54,676 nucleotides of DNA from Actinomycetota bacterium (GCA_026393035.1 JAPLAY010000056.1:1-54676), one strand, 5' to 3'. Counted from the stretch's first letter, positions 26,904-36,213 are shown. The notes: generated by a model from the letters alone, not told the origin. Numbers and translations: made by a program.

Positions 26904-27968
26904 TTAAATAGTTCGACCACGTTCTAACTGTTCTGGCCAATCGATCTTTACGCCAAGTTTTTCTGCTGCATAAAGTGGCCATCGTGGATTTCTAAGCATT
27001 GCTCTTGCCAGAAATACAGCATCAACTTCTCCAGATTCAATCAAATGTTGGGCTTGATCTGGCTCAGTAATTAGGCCAACTCCAGTTGTTGGAATTCCAA
27101 CTTCACTTCGAATCGCTGTTGCGAATGGAACCTGGAAGCCTGGTGCTGGCTTGATTGGTGCATTGTGAATATTTCCACCAGTTGAAACATCAATTAAGTC
27201 AACGCCCAAGGCTTTTAGCTTTGCAGCAAGTTCAACTGAATCGATTAAATTCCAACCATCTTCAACCCAGTCAGTCGCTGAGATTCGTACGAATAATGGA
27301 ACCGTATTTGGGATTGCCTTGCGAACTGCTTCGACAGTTTCAAGTAAGAACTTGGTGCGTCCAGCAAAATCGCCGCCATATTCATCGCTTCGCTTATTGG
27401 AAACCGGGGAGTAGAACTGGTGGAATAAATATCCGTGGGCGGCATGAACTTCGATGACATCAAACCCAACTGCGATTGCACGCTTTGCCGCTTCAACAAA
27501 TTTAACTTTTAGTTCGTTGATTTCCGGAATTGTAATTTCGCGAGGTTCGGCATAGCCGTGGTACGCGATCGCCGATGCTGAAACACATTCCCAGCCACCC
27601 TCTGAAATCGATGCCATCAAGTGATCATCGCTAGGCAACATAGTTGAACCTTTTCGCCCAGCGTGTGCCAGTTGAATTCCTATCTTCACATTTTGGGTAT
27701 GCGCAAAATCAATCATTGGTTTGAAAGCTTGGGCATGGGCATCATCTTCGATAGATGTGCAGCCAATTGAAATACGACCTTCAGGTACAACACCAGTTGC
27801 TTCAACCATAATCAAACCTGGTCTACCGCTTGCAAGTGAACCTAAGTGAACTCGATGCCATTCATTTGCCAGGCCATTTTTTGCCGAGTATTGGCACATT
27901 GGTGAAACCCAGGCACGATTCTCAAATGTAACGGAGCGAAGAGTTAGGGGATCGAATAAATTGGTCAT
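26904..27968 (-). CDS. NADH:flavin oxidoreductase, Old Yellow Enzyme family (YqjM type)
   Basis: A 354-residue FMN enzyme that reduces activated C=C bonds with NAD(P)H. Family marks are SPMCQYSAKNGLANEWHRVHLGSLA, GIQLAHAGRKGS, EVHAAHGYLFHQFYSPVSNKRSDEYGG and VFLARAMLRNPRWP at the FMN phosphate site. The Cys in MCQYS and the HAAHGYL pair are typical of the thermophilic-like/YqjM class. Physiological substrates are unknown; detoxification of electrophiles is a common view. TAAGAT (27975-27980, minus strand) ends six bases before the ATG, so the mRNA is probably leaderless. Confidence 0.92.
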   Translation of the reverse strand: MTNLFDPLTLRSVTFENRAWVSPMCQYSAKNGLANEWHRVHLGSLASGRPGLIMVEATGVVPEGRISIGCTSIEDDAHAQAFKPMIDFAHTQNVKIGIQLAHAGRKGSTMLPSDDHLMASISEGGWECVSASAIAYHGYAEPREITIPEINELKVKFVEAAKRAIAVGFDVIEVHAAHGYLFHQFYSPVSNKRSDEYGGDFAGRTKFLLETVEAVRKAIPNTVPLFVRISATDWVEDGWNLIDSVELAAKLKALGVDLIDVSTGGNIHNAPIKPAPGFQVPFATAIRSEVGIPTTGVGLITEPDQAQHLIESGEVDAVFLARAMLRNPRWPLYAAEKLGVKIDWPEQLERGRTI

Positions 27969-28001
27969 GCCAAAATCTTAGTGCACCGAATTAGGAATAA
28001 C

Positions 28002-28289
28002 TTATTTAACTTCAGTCAATCGGGCTTTCACAAGTGACAAGAGTAACTTGGCATCTACATCCCAATCGTTGGGAACACCTATGGTCTTCTTAAGGACTAC
28101 TAAATCGCTCATCTTTGCTGCAAAATCTGCGATTACATCTGCGCTCCAAGGAGACATCAAAATTCGTTTGGTCGAAGCTGATGCGCCAAACACATAATGA
28201 CCATCGATACGCAGCATTGGTTGATTCCATGCGATAACTAGCTCGGCTTTTGGATATTTTGTGGTTATAACTTTAAAAATTGCACGCAT
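28002..28289 (-). CDS. DUF1801/YdhG-like protein, possibly N-terminally shortened
   Basis: A 95-residue protein with the DUF1801 core: KYPKAELVIAWNQPMLRIDGHYVFGASASTKRILMSPW and DWDVDAKLLLSLVKARL. Proteins of this fold have been described as iron-chaperone-like, but the function is not settled. Relatives usually carry about 20-30 more residues at the N-terminus. In the same frame just upstream of the ATG the DNA reads VEKVSAQ-stop-QAKT, which resembles that missing part with one nonsense codon. It may be a slightly shortened functional gene or one decaying. Confidence 0.7.
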   Translation of the reverse strand: MRAIFKVITTKYPKAELVIAWNQPMLRIDGHYVFGASASTKRILMSPWSADVIADFAAKMSDLVVLKKTIGVPNDWDVDAKLLLSLVKARLTEVK

Positions 28290-28396
28290 AGTTTTTGCTT
28301 GTTATTGCGCAGAGACTTTCTCAACACAATGGCTTTAATGGGAACTTCAAATATTGCTGAAGTTCGTCAGTCCCAAGTTCGGCTTCGCTCACATAA

Positions 28397-29362
28397 TTAA
28401 GCAACTTGCAGAATTAGTTTCCCTGTTGTTCTTCTGGCTTCCAATTCCATATGTGCAGATGCCGCATCGGCTAGGGGATAGCGGCCACCAATTGCGACTT
28501 GCATGTCACCACGTCTAAAAGTTTCGAATACTTCATTTGCTCGCCAAAGCAATTCACTTCGCTCGGCAACATAATCCGCAAGAGTTGGTCTCGTTAAAAA
28601 GATTGAACCTGCTGAAATTTTCATAATTTCGATTGGCACAACTTGGCCACTCGCGGCTCCGAAAACAGCCAGGGTTCCTCTTCTGCGCAGAGCCAGTAAG
28701 TCTTGGTCAAAAGTATCTTTTCCTACGCCATCATAAATAACGTTTGCGCCAATTCCATTTGTGAAGTTTTTAACGGCTTCCGAGAATCCTTCATAACCAA
28801 TCGCTAGATCAGCGCCTGCTGCAATCGCTATTGCCCGCTTCTCTTCTGTAGAGGCGGTCGCTATAACGCGGCCACCAAGTGCTTTGATATATCTAGTTAG
28901 TAGAAGGCCAACACCACCCGCACCAGAATGAACTACCGCGGTATCACCAGGTTTAATTTCGAAAGTATTGCGAGTCAAATAGTGAGCCGTCATTCCCTGA
29001 AGCAATAATGCAACTGCATCTTCATCTTTAATATCTTCTGGAATTGGAATCAAAGTTTTTGCTGGAATAGCTGCAGTTTCGGCGTATCCGCCACTTGCCA
29101 TTACCCAGCCAACGCGCATCCCAGCTTTTAAATCTGTCGGTGAATTCGAACCAAGCGCGGCAATTGTTCCGACACCTTCAACCCCTGGAATGAAGGGAAG
29201 GTTTATTGGATACTTTCCAGAACGGTGATAGATATCAATAAAGTTAACGCCTGCAACCGTTACATCGATTAAAGCCTGGTCGTTATTCAATGAAGGCCGC
29301 TCGACATCACCTATTTTAAGAACATCAGGTCCGCCAACATGGGAGATCTGAATTGCATTCAT
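28397..29362 (-). CDS. Zinc-independent quinone oxidoreductase (QOR, MDR family)
   Basis: A 321-residue NADPH-dependent reductase of the medium-chain family. The catalytic fold (AGVNFIDIYHRSGKYPINLPFIPGVEGVGTI) lacks zinc-binding cysteines, and the Rossmann motif is HSGAGGVGLLLTRYIKALGGRVIAT. Relatives reduce quinones to semiquinones or hydroquinones. It starts seven bases after the parC stop and is probably co-transcribed with it, although there is no obvious functional link. Confidence 0.92.
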   Translation of the reverse strand: MNAIQISHVGGPDVLKIGDVERPSLNNDQALIDVTVAGVNFIDIYHRSGKYPINLPFIPGVEGVGTIAALGSNSPTDLKAGMRVGWVMASGGYAETAAIPAKTLIPIPEDIKDEDAVALLLQGMTAHYLTRNTFEIKPGDTAVVHSGAGGVGLLLTRYIKALGGRVIATASTEEKRAIAIAAGADLAIGYEGFSEAVKNFTNGIGANVIYDGVGKDTFDQDLLALRRRGTLAVFGAASGQVVPIEIMKISAGSIFLTRPTLADYVAERSELLWRANEVFETFRRGDMQVAIGGRYPLADAASAHMELEARRTTGKLILQVA

Positions 29363-29369
29363 TTAGTTA

Positions 29370-30866
29370 TTAAGCGATACGAGTGCGACGCGGTGTTGCA
29401 AAGTTCTTTGAAACTTCATCGAGCTCAAGTGAAACTTGGGCCTTAATTGCTTCCTCAGATGAGAGCAGCGCCTTTAGCTTTGTAACAATTGCTTTGAGGT
29501 CTTTCTGTTCAGTTTCAAGTTCTAGCTTGCTTAGCTTTGTTAAACGACGAAGTGGCATATCTAGAATGTAGGTTGCTTGCTCATCTGAAAGTTTGTAGGC
29601 CTTGATAAGTGCGGCCTTAGCTTCAGGTGCATCTTGGGCGGCACGAATTAATTTGATTACCTTATCGATATCAATAATTGCCTTAAGCAGACCATCAACC
29701 AAGTTCAATCGGCTCTCGGCCTTCGCCTTACGGAACTCTGAACGACGACGAATAACTTCGATTCGGTGATCGATAAATACTTGTAATAACTCTTTTAGCC
29801 CAAGCGTTAGTGGCTTTCCGCCTACGAGAGCGACAGCATTTATTGAGAATTGATCTTCCATCGGAGTTAACTTAAAGAGGTTAGCCAGAACATCTTCTGG
29901 CTCAAATCCATTCTTAAGTTCAACAACAACTTTGGTGCCTTGCTGGCCATCAGAGAGATCGACGATGTCAGAGATGCCTTGAATCTTCTTCGCTTTAACT
30001 AGGTCAGCAATCTTTTCAACAATCTTCTCGGGGCCGATGTTGTAGGGGAGTTCGGTAATAACTAGGCCCTTTTTTCTGGCGGTAACTTTCTCGATTGCAA
30101 CTGTTGCGCGAACTTTGAAAGCGCCACGGCCTGATTCATAGGCTTCGACGATTCCCTCTTTGCCAACAATCTCGCCACCAGTTGGAAAATCTGGGGCAGG
30201 AACAAATTTCATTAAGGCCTTAAGAGTTGCCTTTGGATTTTCGATTAAATGCTTGGTCGCAGCAATTACTTCGCCCAAGTTATGTGGCGCCATATTTGTA
30301 GCCATACCAACCGCGATACCAGTAGCACCGTTTACAAGCAGGTTTGGAAATGCAGCAGGAAGTACTTGTGGTTCAAGTAATTGACCGTCGTAGTTTGAAC
30401 CAAAATCAACGGTGTTCTCATCTGACTCATCAACCATTGCCATTGCGGCGGCTGCAAGTCTGGATTCGGTGTAACGCATTGCTGCAGGACCAGCATCTAG
30501 TGATCCAAAGTTTCCGTGACCATCAATTAGTGGAAGTCTCATTGAGAAGCTCTGTGCCATACGAACCATGGCATCGTAAATTGCGCCATCGCCGTGCGGA
30601 TGCAACTTACCCATAACTTCACCAACAGCACGTGCGCATTTAACATGGCCCTTATCGGGACGAAGCCCCATATCTGACATCTGATGCAAGATACGACGTT
30701 GTACTGGTTTCAAACCATCACGTGCATCAGGAAGCGCACGTGAATAAATTACTGAATATGCATATTCGAGAAATGATTCTGACATCTCTTGCGAGACATC
30801 GATATCAATTATTCGACCTGGGTTCTCACCTGGTTTTGGGAGAACGGCTTTGGGTGTTTTTGCCAT
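29370..30866 (-). CDS. parC: Topoisomerase IV subunit A-like ParC lacking the C-terminal domain
   Basis: The DNA-cleaving subunit of the type II enzyme with ParE. It has 498 residues, while usual ParC/GyrA proteins have about 750-850. The breakage-reunion domain is complete: [41 protein letters not shown], the active Arg131-Tyr132 in [10 protein letters not shown], and the tower and coiled-coil regions. It stops at [10 protein letters not shown], exactly where the linker to the beta-pinwheel domain begins. The next gene follows after seven bases, so no separate C-terminal domain is encoded here. The start at 30866 fits the family; a longer frame to 30947 runs into psuK. Confidence 0.9.
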   Translation of the reverse strand: MAKTPKAVLPKPGENPGRIIDIDVSQEMSESFLEYAYSVIYSRALPDARDGLKPVQRRILHQMSDMGLRPDKGHVKCARAVGEVMGKLHPHGDGAIYDAMVRMAQSFSMRLPLIDGHGNFGSLDAGPAAMRYTESRLAAAAMAMVDESDENTVDFGSNYDGQLLEPQVLPAAFPNLLVNGATGIAVGMATNMAPHNLGEVIAATKHLIENPKATLKALMKFVPAPDFPTGGEIVGKEGIVEAYESGRGAFKVRATVAIEKVTARKKGLVITELPYNIGPEKIVEKIADLVKAKKIQGISDIVDLSDGQQGTKVVVELKNGFEPEDVLANLFKLTPMEDQFSINAVALVGGKPLTLGLKELLQVFIDHRIEVIRRRSEFRKAKAESRLNLVDGLLKAIIDIDKVIKLIRAAQDAPEAKAALIKAYKLSDEQATYILDMPLRRLTKLSKLELETEQKDLKAIVTKLKALLSSEEAIKAQVSLELDEVSKNFATPRRTRIA

Positions 30867-30924
30867 GTGGCGTATCTTGCCAATGAAGTGCTTGATTAGT
30901 TGGTAGCGACTCGGTTCCGCAAAT

Positions 30925-31812
30925 TTAAATGAGAGGTCTAGCCCCAACTAGCGCAACACATTTGGCTGCAAGGTTGGTTCCAGATTCCAAAGCATCAATA
31001 AGCGAACCATCCTCAGCCCAGACTGAAATGAATCCGGCAGCGAAGGCATCGCCGGCTCCTGTTGTGTTCACCACAGTCGTCTTCCGTGCTTCAACTTGAA
31101 CAAGTTGGCCACCTTGAGTTTGTCCGAGTGCGCCATTTGATCCACGTTTAATTACAACAGTTTTTACATGATTTAGTAATTGCGCAGCAGCATCAACTGG
31201 ATTCTTGCTTCCAGTTAAGAAATGAGATTCTTCTTCATTTAAAATTATGGTGTCAATAAATGAAAGCCATTCATTCGCAGCTTTAACGCCCACTTCCATC
31301 AATACTCCGACAGTTGCCGGATCTAAAATTATTGGCAGATTTGCACGGTTAATTTCAGCGATGATTTCAAGTACGCCAGATCGAGATTCAGCATTAATTA
31401 GCGAATAAGCAGAGAGATAAACAGCGCTAAATTGCGAAAGATCTGGCAGATCACTTAAACCGAGTCCAGAATTAGCTCCAGAATCGGGAAACATAGTTCG
31501 TTCGCCTTCGGCCCCGACTATAACTACGACTACTCCAGTATTGGTATTTGGAATGATGTTATTTGAATGTTCAACGCCAAAGGCATCCAATTCTGCGAGC
31601 ACCGTTCTGCCTGCCGAATCGTCACCGACGCGAGTGACTAGATATGAACTAGTTTTGTTATAGGAGAGCCAAGAGGCCACATTTGCTGCAGCGCCACCGC
31701 CTTGTGTTGAAATTCTGGCCCTTGTCTCCAGACCTTCAACGATTGGTCGATTTAAAAGAACTGTTACATCCAACATGATGTCGCCGATGCATAGAATTTT
31801 TAGATCAGCCAT
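30925..31812 (-). CDS. psuK: PfkB-family sugar kinase, probable pseudouridine kinase
   Basis: A 295-residue ribokinase-fold enzyme. It has the N-terminal pattern [15 protein letters not shown] and the C-terminal signature [13 protein letters not shown] with the catalytic Asp. It lies 12 bases after psuG, so the likely reaction is ATP-dependent phosphorylation of pseudouridine to pseudouridine 5'-phosphate, the substrate of PsuG. The family alone would also allow ribokinase or fructokinase activity; the call rests on the neighbour. Confidence 0.8.
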   Translation of the reverse strand: MADLKILCIGDIMLDVTVLLNRPIVEGLETRARISTQGGGAAANVASWLSYNKTSSYLVTRVGDDSAGRTVLAELDAFGVEHSNNIIPNTNTGVVVVIVGAEGERTMFPDSGANSGLGLSDLPDLSQFSAVYLSAYSLINAESRSGVLEIIAEINRANLPIILDPATVGVLMEVGVKAANEWLSFIDTIILNEEESHFLTGSKNPVDAAAQLLNHVKTVVIKRGSNGALGQTQGGQLVQVEARKTTVVNTTGAGDAFAAGFISVWAEDGSLIDALESGTNLAAKCVALVGARPLI

Positions 31813-31824
31813 GGCGCTAGCTCG

Positions 31825-32709
31825 CTAAAGTGCGCAGGCGATTTGTGCCGCCAACTTTGCATTCGATTTAATAATTTCGATATTAACGCGAAGAGATTCG
31901 CCGTTACTGGTGCTGTGGAAATGTTCGAGCAGGAATGGCGTTACGCCCTTACCAGTAATGGATTTGGCGGTAGCGGCTAAAAGGCCAGCCTCCAGAATTT
32001 GATCATGGAAAGCTTTATCCATCTGGTTTACAACTGGATTCGCAACTATGACTGCGGTGTCGTCAGTGTTTAGACCATGACGTAGGCCCCAAATTTTTGC
32101 AATATCGTCAGAACTTTCAACTCGGTGTTCGAGTTTGAAACCGGAATCAGTTAAGTAGAAACCTGGGAAATTGTTTGTTTTATATCCAAGGACCGGAATG
32201 CCTAGAGTTTCAAGTCTCTCTAAAGTTCCAGCGACATCCAAAATAGATTTAACGCCAGCGCAAACAACAATAATTTTTGTCTTGGCTAATTCGATTAAAT
32301 CCGCAGATTCGTCGTACAGATGGCCACGATGAACTCCACCTAAACCACCAGTGGCAAAGACATCGATATCCGCAAGGTTTGCAATATGGGATGTAGCAGC
32401 GACAGTAGTAGCTGCACTTTGGCCATTTGCACAGACAATCGCAAGGTCACGAGTTGAAGCTTTAACAATATTGTCATCATTCGCGATTCGGATTAATTGA
32501 TCTTCTTCAAGGCCAACGTAAATTTCACCATCAATAATTGCAATCGTTGCTGGGGTCGCACCTTCTTTGCGGACAATAGCTTCGACTTCTTTAGCTACTT
32601 CTAAATTTGTTGGACGGGGCAGACCATGCGAAATAATTGTGGATTCGAGGGCAACAATGGGGCGGCCTTGACTCTTGGCGGCGCTAACTTCCTTCGAATA
32701 CTTAATCAC
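31825..32709 (-). CDS. psuG: Pseudouridine-5'-phosphate glycosidase PsuG
   Basis: Splits the C-C glycosidic bond of pseudouridine 5'-phosphate into uracil and ribose 5-phosphate. It has 294 residues. The sequence matches PsuG along its length: VALESTIISHGLPRPTNLEVA, GATPATIAIIDGEIYVGL, FATGGLGGVHRG, VVCAGVKSILD with the active-site Lys, and GYKTNNFPGFYL. It starts with GTG, and TAATGT (32716-32721, minus strand) ends six bases before it, so the mRNA is probably leaderless. With psuK it forms a full pseudouridine salvage route. Confidence 0.95.
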   Translation of the reverse strand: MIKYSKEVSAAKSQGRPIVALESTIISHGLPRPTNLEVAKEVEAIVRKEGATPATIAIIDGEIYVGLEEDQLIRIANDDNIVKASTRDLAIVCANGQSAATTVAATSHIANLADIDVFATGGLGGVHRGHLYDESADLIELAKTKIIVVCAGVKSILDVAGTLERLETLGIPVLGYKTNNFPGFYLTDSGFKLEHRVESSDDIAKIWGLRHGLNTDDTAVIVANPVVNQMDKAFHDQILEAGLLAATAKSITGKGVTPFLLEHFHSTSNGESLRVNIEIIKSNAKLAAQIACAL

Positions 32710-32715
32710 GTGCGC

Positions 32716-32763
32716 ACATTACATCAGCCAATTGCATTGTGGCTAAAAAAGTTAGGGCAAGAT
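32716..32763. promoter_or_regulatory. Divergent promoter pair psuG / phosphodiesterase
   Basis: Minus-strand TAATGT (32716-32721) ends six bases before psuG GTG; plus-strand CAAGAT (32758-32763) ends six bases before the ATG at 32770. Only 60 bases separate the start codons. Confidence 0.45.
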
Positions 32764-32769
32764 AGCGCT

Positions 32770-33873
32770 ATGAATCCTCGGAATTTGGCGGCGCTATCGA
32801 ATTCCATATTCGCCACCCTCCAAGTTTCTGGAACGGTTAATGAACTTGGAATTTCAGAAAATCCTGGAAAGCGCGAATGCCTTCTTTTAATCGATGGCAT
32901 GGGCGCAAAATTAATTGAAGAATATGGATCACAGTTTCCAATATTTAAAGAGCTAACTAGTTTTCCTAAATTAGATTCGCACTTCCCATCGACAACCGCG
33001 ACAAATCTCTCGTCCCTGGGCACTGGAACCCTTCCTGGAGTTCACGGCATGTTGGGATACACCGTTCGAGTACCAAGGAGCGGTGAACCAGGCCGCTTAT
33101 TGAATTCGCTTAAGTGGGATGAACGCGTAGATCCAATTATTTGGCAGAGCGTCCCAACACTTTTCGAGCGCGCCGCTATCGATGGCGTAAAGATTTCACA
33201 CATTGCCGCAAAGCGATATGAAGGATCAGGTTTTACTCAAGCAGCGCTTCGTGGCGCCGAGTATTTAGGTGCAAATCAAATCGCTGAAAAAATTGAGAAA
33301 ACTGTTGAAGCGATGGCGCCGTCACCAGCATTTTCATATGTATATATAAATCATTTGGATTCCGCAGGACATGATGATGGTGTTGGTTCAGAGAAATGGA
33401 TGCTGGCTCTTGCAACAGTTGCAGAGTTGATCACCGGACTTCGTGATCGACTTCCAAAGGGAACCAGGCTCTGGGTGACTGCGGATCACGGAATGATAAA
33501 CGTCGGCGAAAAAATAATATTGGGCCAAGATAATAATTTGATGCAGAACATCTCGTTAGTTGGCGGTGAGCCAAGAGCGCGGCATATGTATGTAAACGCA
33601 GGTGGCCTAGAAGAAACCGTAGCAATTTGGCGCGAAGCTTTGGGAAAGAAAGCTGATATCTATACCCGGGAAGAAGTGATAGCGGCAGAGTTATTCGGCC
33701 CAGAAGTATCGATAGATAGCAGCGAGCGAATGGGCGACTTTATTGCGATTGCAAATGCGGAAGTTATTTTGATTGACCCAACTCGCATCAAAGAAGAGAG
33801 CAAGATGGTTGGGCACCATGGTGGACGCAATCAAATCGAAGTAGATATTCCACTTCTTAGCCAAGAAATTTAA
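32770..33873 (+). CDS. Alkaline phosphatase-fold protein (type I phosphodiesterase/nucleotide pyrophosphatase)
   Basis: A 367-residue metal-dependent hydrolase. Metal and nucleophile sites are visible: LLLIDGMGAKL, FPSTTATNLSSLGTG with the nucleophile Thr, YINHLDSAGHDDG, VTADHGMINVG and MVGHHGG. No signal peptide is seen, so it is cytoplasmic if this start is right. The start at 32770 removes an upstream extension that lies over psuG. The substrate is unknown. It ends four bases from the convergent sepH stop. Confidence 0.88.
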   Translation: MNPRNLAALSNSIFATLQVSGTVNELGISENPGKRECLLLIDGMGAKLIEEYGSQFPIFKELTSFPKLDSHFPSTTATNLSSLGTGTLPGVHGMLGYTVRVPRSGEPGRLLNSLKWDERVDPIIWQSVPTLFERAAIDGVKISHIAAKRYEGSGFTQAALRGAEYLGANQIAEKIEKTVEAMAPSPAFSYVYINHLDSAGHDDGVGSEKWMLALATVAELITGLRDRLPKGTRLWVTADHGMINVGEKIILGQDNNLMQNISLVGGEPRARHMYVNAGGLEETVAIWREALGKKADIYTREEVIAAELFGPEVSIDSSERMGDFIAIANAEVILIDPTRIKEESKMVGHHGGRNQIEVDIPLLSQEI

Positions 33874-33876
33874 AGC

Positions 33877-34743
33877 TTATTCATCCTCGGTCTTAGAGCC
33901 ACCGAACATGATGTCATCCCAAGATGGCAGCTTTGGCCGCTTTGAAACACCATCAGAAACTGGATCTGATTCATCTACAACTTCAATATCTAACTCTTCG
34001 GCAAAATATTCTTCATCTTCTTCAATTATTTCAGTAACAGTTATCTCTTCGCGCACTGCAACAAGTCTTGGGGCAGGTGGCGGGGGAGTTGAAGGTGAAA
34101 ACGGTGTTGGATCTTGGGAATTAATAAAGCCATGTGTTGCAGTTCGAGGTCGAGCCTCTTTAGCATCACCGGCGATCCATCTGGCTGAATCATCTTGGGC
34201 GGTAAGAATTCGGTTTCCTAATTCAAAGTTCCAATTCGCTTCGGCAGTGCCGTCGATGTTTGGATACATAACAACGATGTTCCAAGTGCCATCTGGATTG
34301 CGATGGGTATTCCATTCGACAGATTCCATATCTACGCCATGATTTGAAAGTTGAACAAAGGTTGCTTCACTCAGAATTGGTGATGAAGCTTCGCGACGCA
34401 AGTTCGACTTAAGAGCAGTGTCAATTACATATGCGCGCTCTTGCAGTATCGGCCCAGCAAACTTCTCAATTTTTTCAATTGACCAATCGGTAGTTCTAGA
34501 AATTGACGGCATACTTTCACCGCTACGTAGTCGTGCTTGAACTTCCTTGACGCTAAAAGATGGGCGCTCATCAATCGGTGCGACTGAAGTCAACCTTGGT
34601 TGAGTAACTGTTGATTTGAGAGCATCTGTAATTGGTAATGAATATTTCGCACCAGAACCGTCAGTTAATTCGATAGCACCACCATCGGCCATTCGGCCAA
34701 CGAGTTGCAGTTCGGCTAGTTGGTCCTTTGATTCATCACTCAC
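33877..34743 (-). CDS. sepH: Cell division protein SepH (DUF3071)
   Basis: SepH is an actinobacterial regulator that binds FtsZ and promotes septum assembly. It has 288 residues here. The N-terminal DUF3071 part (LAELQLVGRMADGGAIELTDGSGAKYSLPITDAL and VQARLRSGESMPSISRTTDWSIEKIEKFAGPILQERAYV, a helix-turn-helix-like unit) and the C-terminal end RPKLPSWDDIMFGG are diagnostic. A proline-rich and acidic linker joins them. It starts with GTG and is divergent from an inositol phosphatase gene. Confidence 0.92.
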   Translation of the reverse strand: MSDESKDQLAELQLVGRMADGGAIELTDGSGAKYSLPITDALKSTVTQPRLTSVAPIDERPSFSVKEVQARLRSGESMPSISRTTDWSIEKIEKFAGPILQERAYVIDTALKSNLRREASSPILSEATFVQLSNHGVDMESVEWNTHRNPDGTWNIVVMYPNIDGTAEANWNFELGNRILTAQDDSARWIAGDAKEARPRTATHGFINSQDPTPFSPSTPPPPAPRLVAVREEITVTEIIEEDEEYFAEELDIEVVDESDPVSDGVSKRPKLPSWDDIMFGGSKTEDE

Positions 34744-34805
34744 GGGCGTAACTCTGCCACAGGGGGTGAGAAAAAGTGGGTAGCAACGAGTGGTTAAATT
34801 CTCTA

Positions 34806-35579
34806 ATGAAGAGCGAAATTAAAGCCGAACTCCTGGACCTAGCTATTTCGATTGCGAAAGAAGCCGGGGAGTTGCTTATGGCCAGACCTGATGTCTTTGA
34901 TTTAGAGATGAAATCCTCAGCCATAGATTTTGCGACTCAGATGGATTTGGCAAGTGAAAAATTGATCGTCTCAAAGATATTAGAAGCTAGGCCAGATGAC
35001 GGAATTATTGGCGAAGAAGGTTCTTCGATTCCAACAAAATCTGGGGTTACCTGGGTAATTGATCCACTTGATGGAACCGTAAATTACTTCTACGGAATTG
35101 CCGGATGGAATGTGAGCATCGCCGCAAAAGACAGTGAAGGCGTGCAAGTAGGAGTTGTTTATGCACCTTCTATTAATTCACTTTGGGCCGCAACAAAAGA
35201 CGGTGGCGCAACATGTAATGGGAAGAAAATAAAATGTAATGACCCAGTTGAATTCAATCGCGCTTTAATTGCTACTGGATTTTCTTATGATGTTGCTGAT
35301 CGCGAAGCGCAAGCAAAGTTGGTTTCTAAACTTTTATTGGAAATCCGTGACCTACGACGTATTGGCGCTGGCGCTGCAGATTTATGTTTAGTAGCAACTG
35401 GTCGACTAGATGCCTTTTACGAAAAGGGATTAAACGAATGGGATCTGGCTGCTGGTGGTTTGATTGCAACTGAAGCCGGAGCCTTGGTCACAGGTCGAAA
35501 TGGCGGGCCAGCTGGCAAGGAGATGGTCATCGCAGCGGGTCCACATCTGCACGCAAGGCTCGTCTCTGAGATTGGGTGA
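34806..35579 (+). CDS. Inositol monophosphatase family protein
   Basis: A 257-residue Mg2+-dependent phosphatase. Metal sites are IIGEEGS, WVIDPLDGTVNYFYGI and EWDLAAGGLIATEAGA. Relatives act on inositol 1-phosphate, histidinol phosphate or PAP; which applies cannot be told. Next to sepH is a common actinobacterial location for such a gene. The ATG at 34806 is preferred; a GTG at 34776 in frame would add ten residues (MGSNEWLNSL). Confidence 0.88.
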   Translation: MKSEIKAELLDLAISIAKEAGELLMARPDVFDLEMKSSAIDFATQMDLASEKLIVSKILEARPDDGIIGEEGSSIPTKSGVTWVIDPLDGTVNYFYGIAGWNVSIAAKDSEGVQVGVVYAPSINSLWAATKDGGATCNGKKIKCNDPVEFNRALIATGFSYDVADREAQAKLVSKLLLEIRDLRRIGAGAADLCLVATGRLDAFYEKGLNEWDLAAGGLIATEAGALVTGRNGGPAGKEMVIAAGPHLHARLVSEIG

Positions 35580-35590
35580 TCTGGGACGAA

Positions 35591-35620
35591 TTGGTCGGAT
35601 AGGGGCTGCTGTGGCAAGAT
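35591..35620 (+). promoter_or_regulatory. Probable promoter of the rplS operon
   Basis: TTGGTC (35591-35596) and CAAGAT (35615-35620) are 18 bases apart, upstream of rplS. Transcription would begin near 35628, giving a leader of about 60 bases with a Shine-Dalgarno sequence (AAAAGGAAA) before the ATG. Confidence 0.4.
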
Positions 35621-35647
35621 ACGTCTTCTGCCGAGAACACTTCGGCC

Positions 35648-35665
35648 AAATCTAGTTCTAGATTT
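35648..35665 (+). repeat. Perfect inverted repeat in the rplS leader
   Basis: AAATCTAG and CTAGATTT are separated by TT, giving an 18-base palindrome about 20 bases before the rplS start. A second small hairpin (GCCGA...TCGGC, about 35630-35646) precedes it. Together they could form an autoregulatory ribosomal-protein leader. Confidence 0.45.
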
Positions 35666-35685
35666 ACTATAGAAAAGGAAATGCC

Positions 35686-36213
35686 ATGAACGTGTTAGAC
35701 GCGGTAGATGCCGCATCACTTCGCTCCGATGTTCCAACCTTCCGTTCCGGAGACGAAATCAAGATTCATGTTCGTGTTATCGAAGGTAGCAAGAGCCGTA
35801 TCCAGGTTTTCCAAGGTTTAGTAATCCGTCGCCAAGGTTCAGGCGTTCGCGAAACTTTCACAATTCGTAAGCTTTCTTACGGTGTCGGAGTTGAACGTAC
35901 CTTCCCAATTCACACACCAGTAATTGAAAAGTATGAAATGGTCCGTCGCGGAGATGTTCGTCGCGCAAAGCTTTATTACCTTCGCGATCTTCGCGGTAAG
36001 GCATCAAAGATTAAAGAGCGCCGTGGCGTTGGTGGCGAGTTCATCGTTGAAGAAGTTATCGCAGCTCCAGTAGTTGCAGCCGCTCCAGTAGCTGAAGTTG
36101 TTGAAGCTCCAGCCGCAGAAGTTGTAGAAGTTGTAGAGACTCCAGATGTTGTAATTGTTGAGACAACTGAAGCGGTCGCTGAAGCAACTCCAGAAGCTAC
36201 CCCAGAAGCGTAA
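35686..36213 (+). CDS. rplS: Ribosomal protein L19 with an acidic C-terminal extension
   Basis: A 50S subunit protein at the 30S interface. Residues 1-115 are a normal L19: [59 protein letters not shown] and [23 protein letters not shown]. The usual protein ends there (about 115-120 residues), but this one continues to 175 with a low-complexity tail of Ala, Val, Glu, Pro and Thr ([17 protein letters not shown]...). The tail is strongly negative. It heads the conserved order rplS-lepB-rnhB-yraN-comM-dprA. Confidence 0.95.
   Translation: MNVLDAVDAASLRSDVPTFRSGDEIKIHVRVIEGSKSRIQVFQGLVIRRQGSGVRETFTIRKLSYGVGVERTFPIHTPVIEKYEMVRRGDVRRAKLYYLRDLRGKASKIKERRGVGGEFIVEEVIAAPVVAAAPVAEVVEAPAAEVVEVVETPDVVIVETTEAVAEATPEATPEA

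Noticed and set aside
33908-34342. 144-residue plus-strand frame inside sepH
   Set aside because: Ser/Thr-rich mirror of the acidic and Pro-rich SepH linker; the SepH reading has clear domain motifs.
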